From Rhynchopus sp. YZ270_cl-10 (lineage: Eukaryota; Euglenozoa; Diplonemea; Diplonemida; Diplonemidae): a stretch of 64,000 nucleotides of DNA. The DNA lies in contig OZ037897.1 in NCBI GenBank assembly GCA_964035575.1, forward strand, positions 186,001-250,000, given 5' to 3'. The translations under genes were made by a program, and so were the position numbers. The stretch's first letter is position 1, and every line of letters begins with the position of its first letter. Positions 49,681 through 60,334 of the stretch are shown one piece after another. The notes beneath the pieces are model-generated. The model saw nothing but the letters and a program-made list of their open reading frames with translations, was not told where the DNA came from and ran no database searches.

Positions 49681-50916
49681 AAGTCCACCTTACAAAAAAG
49701 TCAGATCTCGGTCAAAAATCCCCAAAATCCCCCCACCGACAATTTGTTTCTGAGTTCGAAAAATTGTCTCGAAAGTCGTCAAAATTTCAGGCATTCACTT
49801 CATTTGCACCAGATCGTTCAAATACGAAACCCGAAAAAAATCCTCCACCCATAACTTCACTGTCGTATTATTTTTCCATTTCCGACAAAAGGGCAAAATT
49901 CCCAAAAAATTCCCAAAAAATCCACTTTTGCTAGAAAAAATATGCGCTACCCACAGATGGTCAAAAACACTCAAAAATTTCTGCATTGGCTTTATTTCAC
50001 ACAAAAGCTCGACATAGTAATTTTTCACATTTTTTTTGACAAAAATTTTCACATCAAAATCACGTGCTCCGTGGGACCCCTAAAAAATACACCCAAAAAT
50101 GGGGTCCATTTTTGCATTTAAGCATCTCACAAAGGCACTATTGTGCTGATTTCTGCATTTTCCCCGCCGGGACTGACCTCCGCTGAGTCCACCATATTTT
50201 TACTCGATTAGATTAGTGGAGTGGAAGTTGATTTACTGCCAAAAAAACACAAAATTTCTAAAATCGGTGTAAAAAAAAAAGAATTAAAACAATGCGCACA
50301 CAGGGGCGCATAGTGAAAGAAACGCTCAAGATATTTATTTTTTTTTTTTTTTTGAAAGAATTATGAAGTTTGCCACTTTTTGGCATCTCCTCTGGTCACA
50401 AGAGAAGTAGATAACAGGGAAGTTGATAGTGCAAACGCTTCTGGGAAGCAGACACTTGACACTCCGCAAAAAAAAAAGGAAGAGAAAAGAAAAGGTTGGT
50501 AAGATAAACCTCTGGTCTCAAGTCTCAGACGTTTGAATCATTTCCCACCACAAAGTATTTGTCCTAATAATGATTAAGATATTATTTTCAATCGAAAGAT
50601 GGAGTTTTCCACCATCCTAGTCCTAATAAAAAAGAAGAGAAGAGAAAAGGTAGGCCGAACCTACGCTTCACGCGGCCACCTCACAAATAGAAGCTGGAGA
50701 AAGGAAAAAAAAGAACAAAGAAAGAAAGCTGGCAATGGTGCTCGCTAAATGAAGGGGGGAAAAAATACCACATACACACGGGGGGGTATTTCCCATACAT
50801 CACACACAAAAAGATTATTTCCGTCCGTTCGCCGAATACTGGACTAGGGGCTAGTATTTGACCCCAACCCCCAGAACCGCGTCTCAAATTTCACTTCAAT
50901 TTGGATTGCTAACAAA

Positions 50917-51400
50917 CATAGGTTTCGAACGCGCGTTCGAAAATCGAAAACGCGCAACTCCAAAATCGGAAAACGCGCACATGAAAAAAAAAAAAAAACG
51001 CGCAAAAAAAAAAAAAAAACGCGCGTTCGAAAAGCCGGACGCGCGTAAAAAAAAAAGGGCGTTTTTTTTTTTTTTTTTCGAACGCGCGTTCGAAAAAGTG
51101 GTTTTTTCGAACGCGCGTTTGAAAAACTGGACGCGCGTTCGAAAAAACCACTTTTTCGACGCGCGTTCGAAAAACCTCCCCACGTAAACATGAGGCTTCC
51201 ACTTTTTCGAACGCGCGTTTTTTTTTTTCGTTTTTCAAACGCGCATTTTTTTTCTCGTTTTTTTCGAACGCGCGTTTTTTTTCGTTTTTCAAACGCGCGT
51301 TTTTTTTTCGTTTTTTCCGAACGCGCGTTTTTTTTTTTCGTTTTTCAAACGCGCACTCGAAAACGCCCTAAAAACGCGAACGCGCGTTCGAAACCTATGA
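50917..51400. mobile_element. Hairpin-array MITE, family CATAG-2 (484 bp)
   Basis: TIR CATAGGTTTCGAACGCG with perfect 6-bp target duplication AACAAA (50911-50916 and 51401-51406). The interior consists almost wholly of the palindrome TTCGAACGCGCGTTCGAA in full or half form between A and T runs. No coding capacity. Confidence 0.9.
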
Positions 51401-51546
51401 ACAAACAACAAAAAAAAAAAAAAACAAACAAAACACACGTTGGGCCCATATTCTGCAAGAATTACCCCCCTAACTGCTACGTTATCAAAACACACACACG
51501 CGATACATGAATTTTGCAACCAACCCCATTCTCTGCACCCCATCAT

Positions 51547-53281
51547 CTACGACGTTGTTGCGTGCTTCTGTAAGAATTTTTTTTTATATATTTTCATGAT
51601 CTCTCTCTCTCTTCAAAAGGATACATACCGCCAGATCCACCTCGTAGTAGGCATCGAAGTACGCCTTGGCAACATCACCCACAATACTCCTGTCTGGAAT
51701 CGTCTGTGTTGTGCCGTAGAGTGCGGCGACTCCGTCCGGCTTTCCATGCTTGTCGCGCATCATCTCTGCAATGCCCTCCTTGCAGTCCACAATAAACCGC
51801 TTCGCGTGGTAGAGATCGTTCTTCGTGTGGATCCCCGTGAAACACATATGCACTGCAGGTGGAAACTGCAGTGCAGCAATCTCCCACTTCTTCGCCTTCA
51901 GGTACGTCAGCAAACGGTAAATGTCAAAGTCATCGGAGGTGAACGCAACAATCGACGTCTTCGGGTCTCCGAGGAGGCGGATCCCATCAAGCCCTTGCAG
52001 CTCCTTTTTGCAGAAGGCTGCGGCAGTCAGAATGTCACGGCAGGACTTAACGTACCCCTCTTCCCCATGCGAGAGAATCGCGGCCCAACCCCCAGCAACG
52101 ACACTCCCGATGCGCGAGCCGGACATCGTCGGCGTCGCGTAAATACCACCCGGCCAGTCCGGGCAGGTGTGCATCTGGTACTGTCTGAGGTCCTGGTTCT
52201 TGTACATGATCGTGGAGTTGCCTTTCGGGGCAAACCCATACTTATGGGTGTCGCAAGAAATGCTGGTCACTCCGGCGACTCTGAAATCAAATTTTTCGTC
52301 GAGAGGGAAGCCCGCCTTTTCCATGAATGGAAGCAGAAAGCCTCCCATGCAGCAATCAACGTGCACAGGGATGCCCTTTGCCAGGCCGAACGCAGCAATT
52401 TGCTCGATAGGGTCGATGATGCCGTGTGGGTAATGCGGGGCAGAGCCGACAATCACAACGGTGTTGCGGTTGACCAACTGCTTCATATGGTTCAGATCCA
52501 GCTTGCACGACACAGGGTCCATCCTGCACCGCCTCACCTTAATCTTAAAAAAATCCCCTGCCTTAAAGAAGGACGCATGCGCTGTGTCGCCTACCACCAT
52601 CTCGGGCTTTGTGATGCCACGCTCAACATGACCGTGCTCCCGCATGGCCCTCATGACAAGAAGGATTGACTCGGTTCCTCCGGTGGTGATGGTTCCGCAT
52701 GCGTCGGTGCCTCCGTGGAACATGTTGCATACCATGGAGACCATCTCGGCTTCCATCTTGCGTACTCCGCTGAATTGTCCGCCGTGGAGAGGGTTCGTCC
52801 ATTGGTGCATCTTCATGGCTTCGCAGAGGAAATCGGTGTAACCGTTCTCGCCGTTTGCGTAAATGCATCCAGAGACAGCGCCGTCGGCAACATCGACGTT
52901 GATCTCGGTGAGCTCCTTGCACATTGCAAGGATCTGCTCGCGTGGAATCGCCTTCTCCGGAAGAGTCAAATTCAAGAACGTTGCGCTCGCTTGTTTGTCG
53001 GCAAATTCATTCAAAAACCCTTTCTTTGCGTCATCGATCGCGGCATCAATCCCAAGGTACCGCCCAAAGAATTTCCTCATATAATAAAACGCAGCGAGCT
53101 TGATGTCCTCCACAGTGTCCGATACACCGTTGGTGAGGACCTTGTAGACGGTGGAGAGCAGATAAGCGCAGATCAGAGTGTTTGCAGCAAGGCGGGAAGG
53201 CGACGTCTGAGCGAAGCGGGCATCGAAGCGTGCAATGCTCTCAGGGACGACCTTCGCGAGTTGGTTGAAAGTTTGCGACAT
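51547..53281 (-). CDS. Sphingosine-1-phosphate lyase
   Basis: Exons 53281-51629 and 51567-51547 give 557 residues. The intron 51568-51628 (61 bp, GTATGT...TTACAG) leaves a last exon of only six codons plus stop (KHATTS); without splicing the protein would end in an unrelated basic tail. It cleaves sphingosine 1-phosphate to a fatty aldehyde and phosphoethanolamine, using PLP at the ER membrane. A short N-terminal membrane helix (about 32-50, [15 protein letters not shown]) is followed by the family blocks [37 protein letters not shown], and the PLP lysine in [12 protein letters not shown] (about residue 346; human Lys353). Full length and intact. ATG at 53281. Confidence 0.95.
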
Positions 53282-54330
53282 TTTTTTTTTTTTTTAACGT
53301 TTTTTCTTCCTGTGATTTTGTTTCAAGGGGATTTAATGAAGGTGAGAAAGTAAAACTGTGGGGGGAAATAATAGGGGGTTTTCTGGAAGCTTTTGAAAAT
53401 TTTGTAGGGGAGGGGGGCAATTAACGAGGGGGATGGGGGGTACGAGAGGGGTTGGATTGCGAAGCACAACAAATTTGCAGAGCTGCAGAGATCAACGAAG
53501 AAACTTACTTTTCCTTTGTTTTCTTGTCGTTCATTTGTCACATCCTGAAGTCAGATTCTGTTCTTGCTGCATGCTTGAGGCGTTTGCATCCACAACTTCA
53601 TCTACGTAGGAACGTTGCTTCCAACACAACAGCAGTCATCGTTTCTGAACAACCGCAAGCCAACCACACTGATCGCAACGAGTGGGGTTTTGCAACCTTT
53701 CTCAAGAACCAGCCACACAGCGTTCTTCTTCACAAGCCTCTCCATACTCAGGAAGCAGACAAACAGCGAAGACGAACTCGCCACATCTCTGCATTGTGCA
53801 CGCTTTGCGCGTGCTCCTCTCTCAGTGTATTTCCTTTACAAATCAAAAACGCCTGCAAAAGGCGATTCTCTATAAAATTCATGTATTTAGTTTTGCGAAT
53901 CTTAAACACTCACTATTGCTGGTGGTGAGTGGCGATTCGTTGCGATGTCTTCTTAACTACCACATCACGCTCATTGCAATGTGTGCATGCTTTGCAGCCA
54001 AACCACTGTCATCAAATATTTTACTGATTATCCACCGTTCACACTCCGATACTTGCTACTTACCTGACTAAAAATATAAAACAACATAGTGTACAGTACA
54101 GGTCCCTTACATGTGGTGGCATGCTTCCCTGTAGGGTGGTGTACCATTTTTTTCCCCAGCGTAATTTAGGTGTAATTGTGGTTAGTTGTGTGTATTTGTG
54201 TGTAATTGTACTGAAATTGTGCCTAAAATAGGCACAATTTGAGGTCAGTTTGGTGTCAGTTGTGCCCGGTTGTGTCATGGGCAAAACGGTACATTCAATG
54301 GGCACTATCTTTTTTTTTCGACCGCAGTAT
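53282..54330. other. Intergenic
   Basis: No supported gene. 54214-54240 is a hairpin (AAATTGTGCCTA / TAGGCACAATTT, 3-base loop), about 90 bp beyond the stop of the next gene in transcript direction, where it could mark the 3' UTR. Confidence 0.5.
54214..54240. repeat. 12-bp-stem hairpin in putative 3' UTR
   Basis: A perfect inverted repeat AAATTGTGCCTA-AAA-TAGGCACAATTT. It lies just 3' of the minus-strand gene that ends at 54331. Confidence 0.7.
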
Positions 54331-55110
54331 TTATTTTCTCCTTAATACGCATTCAATTAAGAATATTAGAAAAGAAGCAACACCTTTACCAATTGCACTA
54401 CAAACACAAAATAACAGTATCAAATAAAGAAGACAGAGAACCCGTAACCTGAACTCTTCTTCATTGAGAGTGTCCGGCATCTTGAAGACGTCGAAGACGT
54501 CTCCCAGGGCGATCAGTTTACTTCCATCCATCGCCAACGTCTGCTGCTCCAGCGCCTCCAACCGCTGCTCCATGACGTTCTGTTTGTGTAATGAATGAGA
54601 GAAACAACAAAACAACACCCAAGTTGCACCACACTGTGCATCTCCACTGCCGACGTTGCAACCCCAACATGTTGTGAATGGGTGATGCTAGAAAGATGAA
54701 ATAGAGACAGGTGTGCAAAGCAAGTGGCATACCTCACGCTGCTTCTTGAGATTGGCGATAACGGTGCGTGCAACGTTGTCGCTTGGCGGGAGGTCCACAA
54801 AGTACTTCTTCGCATCACCCAAGTCCTCGTCAGCAAACCTGCTCTCTTGAACACATCCGACCAGGATGTCGATGTGGGCACTCAAACTCTTCACTGTCGT
54901 CTTCAGTTCATTCACCTCATTCTCAGATGAGTTGGTGGGTTGTGGGGTCTGCACAGGCTGAACGGATGATGAGGACATCGGTCCCTCACACGAAGAGGAA
55001 GGGGTTGTGAACGCTGTCGGGTCAGTACTGTTGCTCTTTTTCAGGAAGACTGGGGTGCCTGCAAAGCACCGCGTCCCTCTCGCAGCAAACATCCTCCCTG
55101 TCCTCAACAT
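54331..55110 (-). CDS. Putative mitochondrial coiled-coil membrane protein
   Basis: Exons 55110-54733 and 54579-54331 give 208 residues. The intron 54580-54732 (153 bp, GTATGC...AAACAG) joins in phase 0. The N-terminus MLRTGRMFAARGTRCFAGTP resembles a mitochondrial presequence. Coiled-coil helices are at about 65-80 and 110-145 (NVMEQRLEALEQQTLAMDG). The C-terminus is hydrophobic (VLCLLYLILLFCVCSAIG). A stop-free 51-bp GT-AG candidate covers part of that hydrophobic segment, so the tail is uncertain. The intron is homologous to the one beside the broken gene at 14861-15106. The layout recalls mitochondrial coiled-coil membrane proteins such as the MCUR1 group, but I see no firm motif. Confidence 0.65.
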
Positions 55111-55625
55111 CTTGCTTTCGTGATTAATGTGTGTCTGTTGCGAGTGTTGTGAGTGTGTTCTTTCTGGGCTGCAGGTTCGGAACGTCTACAAGTAAATGTT
55201 GGTAATTGTTTTTGTTAAGTGTGTCTTTGTTTGTATTTGCGCTAGTTGAGTTGGTAGTGCTAATAACTGGAGAACAATCCTAAAGCACAAAACATAAAGG
55301 TCTGCACGAGGAATGCCTTGACACTCGTCAACGTTTCCCTTAACCTCAGAAAAGGATACAGATGAATTAGGACTACACTCCGGGTGGCTCTGCTGCACTA
55401 CACCGATAGCCCTCTGCGGCCCTTAAGGGCGCCGGAAAAGTTACCACTGAATTACCAAAAGTGTCATGGAGCACAAGGGAGAAGGGAGAAGGGGATAGAC
55501 CAACGCGCGACTTTTCACGAGAGTCTCGAGCATTTTCCTACAATATGTTAACTAAAAATGAAATGGCGTCTGTTCCGTCTCTCAAGGCACCACAACAATC
55601 GGTCAACCAAACCCACTCTATCACA
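55111..55625. other. Intergenic
   Basis: No supported gene. A GC-rich segment at 55395-55440 (CTGCGGCCCTTAAGGGCGCC) can fold but is not a tRNA. Confidence 0.5.
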
Positions 55626-55835
55626 CTATGTGTCATAGCCATCAGCGCCTTCATCTTCTCCGACTCTGATGTCTTTCGAGGCTGCAATCGGCGTCGAGTA
55701 ATCGCTGTCGTGCAGCGTCAGGAACGCTTCCTCGAGAAATGCGCACTTCTTGTGTCTTGATGATCCTGTAGCCGCGGAGCAGAGGGACGCCTCTCTCACT
55801 CTCTCTCGTCTTCTTTGTTGCTGCATTCTGATCAT
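55626..55835 (-). CDS. Possible small protein or exon
   Basis: 69 codons from MIRMQQQRRRERVREAS to ...IRVGEDEGADGYDT: a basic start and an acidic end. It lies 60 bp after the stop of the next gene, so it could be a short gene in the array or only 3' UTR. Not recognised. Confidence 0.3.
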   Translation of the reverse strand: MIRMQQQRRRERVREASLCSAATGSSRHKKCAFLEEAFLTLHDSDYSTPIAASKDIRVGEDEGADGYDT

Positions 55836-55896
55836 GGTGTTGCGCAGCGTAGGGTGCACTCCCGTCGATTGTCTTCCACCTCACTATCATCAAGCT

Positions 55897-57579
55897 TCAT
55901 GCTAATAGGATGTTGAGAAGTTGGTGAATGATTGCGTTCTGCACGTACCCGAGGTGGTGGTTGTGGTCCAGCGAGAGGTGCACCATCGGCAGCGACGGGG
56001 AGAACGCATCGAGCACCGCCACACCACCCCCTCCTGCGTGCAGTGCTGCCACCGCTGCTGCGTTGAAGACCTCGATGCGAGGGTTCGTACGGTACTCCCC
56101 TTTGAGCTTTGCGAACCTCCGCTGGTTCGGCGGGTACGCGGGCATCGTGACCCACACCTTCTTCGCAGACCCGACAAACTCCTTAGCCACCCGCTCCATC
56201 TCCTTTTCATACCGTGCCAACGACCACCGCCCTACGTCCTCCACCACCACCCCCTTCACGTTCTTCCCTCCCCCACCCAAACACCACGACCCAAATCCAG
56301 CCACCACCACATCAAAGTTGTGGGCCAACCCCCTCAACCCATGCTTCTCCAGGTAGATGTCGTTCTTTAGTACGAGGGTAGTGTTCGACCCTGTCAGCAG
56401 CTCGATGCCGTTCATCTGTTTGACCTGAGGGTCTAAAGGTTCTTCCGCCCCTCTTAATAGGTTTGCCAAATAAACGAAGGTAACCCGGCTATGTGAATCT
56501 CCAGTAAAAACGATGCGTTTCCCTGCAAGCCCCGCAACAATCGAGGCCCGAGAAAAGCCTTTCAAAACGCAATGGTCTGGAGCATAGGTATAGAGTCTCT
56601 GAGGGAAAAACCGTTCAAAATGGGTAAACGCGTCGGCAGGGGGGAGCGGCGCTGCGTTGCCGACCCCACGCCAGCGTCCGGGAAGCAGGCCCCCTTCTTT
56701 GCAGAAAACGCTTGGTTTTGCTTCCGTTCTTTCGCTCCCATTGCATCGAATCTTCTCTGTAGAAGAGAGGGTGAATTGATCCCAAATATACCCCTTTGAA
56801 GCCCGGAACTTCCCTGATTTCAGGATTTTTCCGGAAATCGGATCCGCGAAATGAAACAGATTTTTTGTTGGATCGTGGTGCTGCGCGCCGTCTATCACCT
56901 TCCCCTTATTAGCCCGACTCTCTGCGAGTCTGAGCAGTGGGTGCCGATCCATCGGTGGTGTTTCCTTATCGATCTCATTGAAGGCTTCGTACTGTGAGTA
57001 CAAGACCTCAGCTTCTATATGGTATACTCCCTCACGCCCTTCGGGATGAAGAGAGAAGGGGAACCGATAGCGACATTGTGCACCCGACACAGAGAACAGC
57101 TGCCGCGGAAGGACTACCTCAGCATCAGAAATAAAACGCAGGCGTATCGCATGGGGGCCAACCTTCGCGAGATGCTGTGCGAGCACCCCATTCTTGGTCC
57201 TCCACTTTTTAATCTGCGCCTCTGCCATGATTTTACAGTGTCTCGGTGTGACGACCATGTCACCGTAACATCCTTCCATGCAGAGCTCTGTCACGTAGTC
57301 GTCGCTCAGCTGTGCGGGGAGTGTTTTGCACTGTAATGGTGCACTGCTTGGAACAGTTGGGGAGGAGGGTACGGTGTCGTACAGGTATTGTTCGTATGGG
57401 GTGAGCGAGGGTGGTGGTGGTGGTGGTGTGGTTGTATCAGTGGGGATGGTTGTGGTGAGCGGGATTGCGACATCACCCACAGGGCTCGTCCCTGAAGAAG
57501 CAACAGAAAAGAACACAAACGCCGCCACAGCACAAATTAACACCACCTTGACACCTCGGTACGAAGGAAGATTCGTCAT
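55897..57579 (-). CDS. NXPE/TBL-type SGNH acyltransferase or esterase
   Basis: 560 residues from the ATG at 57579 (the reading frame is open upstream but has only a TTG). Type II membrane protein: a signal anchor (VKVVLICAVAAFVFFSVASS, about 10-30), a Thr/Pro stalk (TTTPPPPPPS), an Ig/filamin-like region (CRYRFPFSLHPEGREGVYHI), and a PC-esterase domain with GDSH (VFTGDSHSRVTF, near residue 356) and a C-terminal DxxH (SLDHNHHLGYVQN, near 543). Both motifs are those of glycan O-acyltransferases of the TBL/CASD1/NXPE group. A Golgi role modifying surface glycans is likely by family. A tiny upstream frame (ATG CCG TCA TGA) overlaps the start codon. Confidence 0.8.
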   Translation of the reverse strand: MTNLPSYRGVKVVLICAVAAFVFFSVASSGTSPVGDVAIPLTTTIPTDTTTPPPPPPSLTPYEQYLYDTVPSSPTVPSSAPLQCKTLPAQLSDDYVTELCMEGCYGDMVVTPRHCKIMAEAQIKKWRTKNGVLAQHLAKVGPHAIRLRFISDAEVVLPRQLFSVSGAQCRYRFPFSLHPEGREGVYHIEAEVLYSQYEAFNEIDKETPPMDRHPLLRLAESRANKGKVIDGAQHHDPTKNLFHFADPISGKILKSGKFRASKGYIWDQFTLSSTEKIRCNGSERTEAKPSVFCKEGGLLPGRWRGVGNAAPLPPADAFTHFERFFPQRLYTYAPDHCVLKGFSRASIVAGLAGKRIVFTGDSHSRVTFVYLANLLRGAEEPLDPQVKQMNGIELLTGSNTTLVLKNDIYLEKHGLRGLAHNFDVVVAGFGSWCLGGGGKNVKGVVVEDVGRWSLARYEKEMERVAKEFVGSAKKVWVTMPAYPPNQRRFAKLKGEYRTNPRIEVFNAAAVAALHAGGGGVAVLDAFSPSLPMVHLSLDHNHHLGYVQNAIIHQLLNILLA

Positions 57580-58107
57580 GACGGCATTGTTTGCTTTTTT
57601 TTGTGCCTTTGTGCAGTTAAGTGGGATTTTGGGTGAGTGGGTCAAAAAGTGAGAGCAGTGGTTGAGAAATAACTCCGCTTTTTGTTTCGCTCTTCAATAA
57701 TATGAGAATTCCTCAAAACCGAATTTTCCGGTTTTAGTAAACCGAGCAGACAAATAAGAGGTTTTTTTTTCTGTCGCTTCCCTACAGTATTCACCGTGCT
57801 TTCTTTCACTATGCAACAAAACAATGAAAATGAAAGCACACTCCACCTCGGTGCACACACACTTCCCCTTTTGTGCACTGCTCTTTTCTTTTCCAACGAT
57901 GGGTTTGACTCTCCCTCCCCATCTCCCCCCCCTTACCCACCTTCACACCCACCACCCCTGCGCGAATACATGCCCCTCTCTCTCTCGCTCTTTATTTCAA
58001 ATTCTTCAAATGCGAACACTCCTCTAACAGAGGTCATCTGCACACACCGCCTAGGGGTACTGTGTTCAGGCCAACCTGGCTTTCATCTCCCTCCTCCCTC
58101 CTCTGCT
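57580..58107. other. Intergenic
   Basis: C-rich and A-rich tracts between two minus-strand genes. No supported gene. Confidence 0.55.
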
Positions 58108-59568
58108 CTACTCAGCCAAACTCAGCCCGTTGTGGTGGCGTCTCTCAGCCCCTGCACCAACTGGCGTGTGTACCATAGCAGGGTACACCCCTAGATCGTG
58201 CGAGGTGGTAGGGGGAACCTGCCGCCGCCGCCACCAAGCAAGGCTGAGAACACACGCCGTGATGAACACAACCTGCGCCACAAGCACGACAGGCAGCAGC
58301 ACAGCGTCGCCTGCGTCGGGCGGTGCAGCCGTCTCCGGTAGTGGTGTGCGTGGTGCGGCGCTGTACGGCTCGCCTGTTGGGGGTGCAGGTGTGAGCGGCG
58401 CTGGTGTCGGCGGTGAAGGAGTCGGAGGTGCCACCGACGGCAGGAGCGTTGGCGGCGGCAGCGTCGGTGGTGCGGGGGTGGGCGGGGGCTGTGGAGAAAG
58501 GGTTGGAGTTGGAGGTTTGATTTTTTATGAAAAATTAAGAAAATTTCACATTACCTGCGTTGGGGGCGCATTGGTGACCTTCCTTGCAGAGGACCATAAA
58601 ACAAGCTCTCCCGAGACAGCTCCTGTCACCACGGTGGCAGCTGCGTCTACAAAAGCAACTGCGGACACATTGAGCCCTGCACCGAGACGCACCTCGACGT
58701 TACCACTGACGCTCTCTGCCACCACCACACCTTCTGACACATTTGCTTGCATTGCACACACCACCACAGACGGCGCCACCGCAACCGAAACGACATTCTC
58801 CGTTGCATGCACCTTATACTGCCTCACCCGCGTCACTGTGTTCCACATCACGCCCCCTTCAGCACACCCTACCAGCAGCTCCGTTCCACCCCCTGCCAGG
58901 CTCGACACCACACCCTCCACTGCGAACCTCCCCACCAACGCCGTCCCGGACCACAACGTCACATTCCCTGTACCCCCTATAATCAGCTCCCCTGTCTCCA
59001 AATACACAACCACGTTTGCATCCTCTACCGAGATCGTACGGTATTGTGTGGTCCTCGAATTCACCGGTTCGGTCAGGTTGAAGAGGGTAACCGATCCCTT
59101 TTTCCATTTCCAGGTTTGTGAGACCGCTGCGAGGGTCAATCCGTCAGGCGCAAAGGCAAGAGAGGAGAGAATATTCTGAGTGGGTGAATAGAGGTACCCC
59201 ACTTCTGCGCCTGAAGAGCTGTTCCATATTGTAAGTGACGTATCCGGACCGCACGCAGCCAGGAGGGCCCCGTCTTTGGAATAGGCGAGTCCCAACACGC
59301 CAACGATAGGGGCGTACTTCAGACTGAGCACCACCGTCTCCGAGACCACATTCCACACCAGGACCTCCCCGTTATGGTACCCCGCAGCAACGAGCGGCGA
59401 CCCCTGGCCAGGGTGCGGAGCCACCGCGGTCACCGCGGCGGTGCTGCCGGTGCGCAGGAGCACGCTCCGGCAGTTCTGCACCCCTGTGCATGAGAACCCT
59501 GCAATGTGGGAGGGGAGCAGGGCAAAGGACAAAACAGTGAGCAATGCATGGTAGGTTCCAACATGCAT
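58108..59568 (-). CDS. Single-pass membrane protein with WD40 ectodomain, paralogue
   Basis: Exons 59568-58555 and 58488-58108 give 464 residues. The intron 58489-58554 (66 bp, GTAATG...TCCACAG) joins in phase 0. Signal peptide (LLTVLSFALLPSHIAG), a Cys pair (CTGVQNC), then WD40-type repeats (VAAGYHNGEVLVWNV, LLAACGPDTSLTIWNSSSG, VTGAVSGELVLWSS) with several N-glycosylation sites. The second exon gives a Pro/Thr/Ser stalk (PPTPSPPTPAPLTPAPPTG), a TM segment (AVLLPVVLVAQVVFITACVL) and a short basic tail. The ATG is preceded by CCCTCCACAG, a strong candidate trans-splice acceptor. Same architecture as 43308-44759, with little sequence identity. Confidence 0.8.
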
Positions 59569-60094
59569 TCCCTGTGGAGGGGGGTTGGTGTGTTGAAGGG
59601 AGGGGGGAGAAGAGAGAGAGAAGGAAAGCCGTGAAGAGGTAGTGACAATAGTTCAGCCAAACATACATCTCTTAAAGACTTGAAATACAAAAGCCCTACT
59701 CGTGAACAGTGTAACTTTGGTACAATGACCGGGTGTACCGGGGGGGTGGACACCCAACCATGCAGTCCAATCCCTTTCGTGGTTTACATCTTCTTTCTTA
59801 ACTCTTCTCTTAAATCTTGCACTGTAGATGAAAATTGTTGACATGCAACCAACGCAAGAATGACGAAATGGGGGGGGGAAACGGTGGTTCTTTTTTTTTG
59901 AAAATTTTGTATTAGTGTAGACACCCAGATGGATGAACTCCACTATCCTTTTTTTTGTTGTTGTTAGATTAGGAGCGGGAAGGTGGGAAGAAGGGGGGCA
60001 TATTGGGGTATGGCGTTTGCAAATTTGTAAGATGAATGTACTTCTCACACATCTATAACAAAAGGGGGGGGACGGGGAGAGAAAATATTTATCT
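59569..60094. other. Intergenic with R2, R3 and R5 repeats
   Basis: R2 at 59680-59770, R3 at about 59892-59955, R5 at about 60028. No gene seen. Confidence 0.65.
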
Positions 60095-60334
60095 TCACAT
60101 TACACCCGCTTTCTCTCTTCCTCTTCTGGAGGGAGATTTTCCGCGCTCTTTTTTCCTGTAGGATCGAGATTCACCTCGGTTCCGGAGGATGGGTTCTGTG
60201 TACAAAAAAAAGTCGCCTTTTTTTCTTGCTGTATTGATAATCACCCAAGAACCCACCGGTAATTACTAACGAAGAGGGGGGGGTTGATAATATTGTTCGT
60301 GCGAGCGGTATAAACCGTCCGCACTCTCATGCAT
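60095..60334 (-). CDS. Possible two-exon small gene
   Basis: Exons 60334-60271 and 60195-60095 would give 54 residues. Candidate intron 60196-60270 (75 bp, GTTAGT...TACACAG) with a strong T-run before the acceptor. Exon 1 starts MHESADGLYRSHEQYYQ; exon 2 reads ILRNRGESRSYRKKERG in phase. In another phase, exon 2 reads SSGTEVNLDPTGKKSAENLP and stops after ...RKRV, which is equally protein-like. So an exon is likely but its partner is uncertain. Confidence 0.3.

Larger units (their letters stand above)
44760..51546. other. 6.8-kb gene-free repeat region
   Basis: No gene is supported. R7 at about 44984 and 47852. A repeat-rich block 45250-46060 (listed separately). R2 at about 46953 and 47810. 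R3 at about 47430. An A-run of about 30 at 47657-47692. R4 at about 47958. R9 at about 48325. Hairpin arrays 48570-48680 and 49280-49680. AT-rich 49680-50260. R6 at about 50421. R8 at about 50518. The hairpin-array MITE 50917-51400. The A/T runs make many short spurious reading frames. Confidence 0.7.

Noticed and set aside
55235-55450. tRNA-like segments (GTTGAGTTGGTAG; GGTAATTCAGTGGTAAC)
   Set aside because: No matching B box and no cloverleaf could be drawn.
57580-57645. Longer N-terminus of the NXPE/TBL-type protein
   Set aside because: It would need a TTG start. The first in-frame ATG is at 57579, directly before the membrane anchor.
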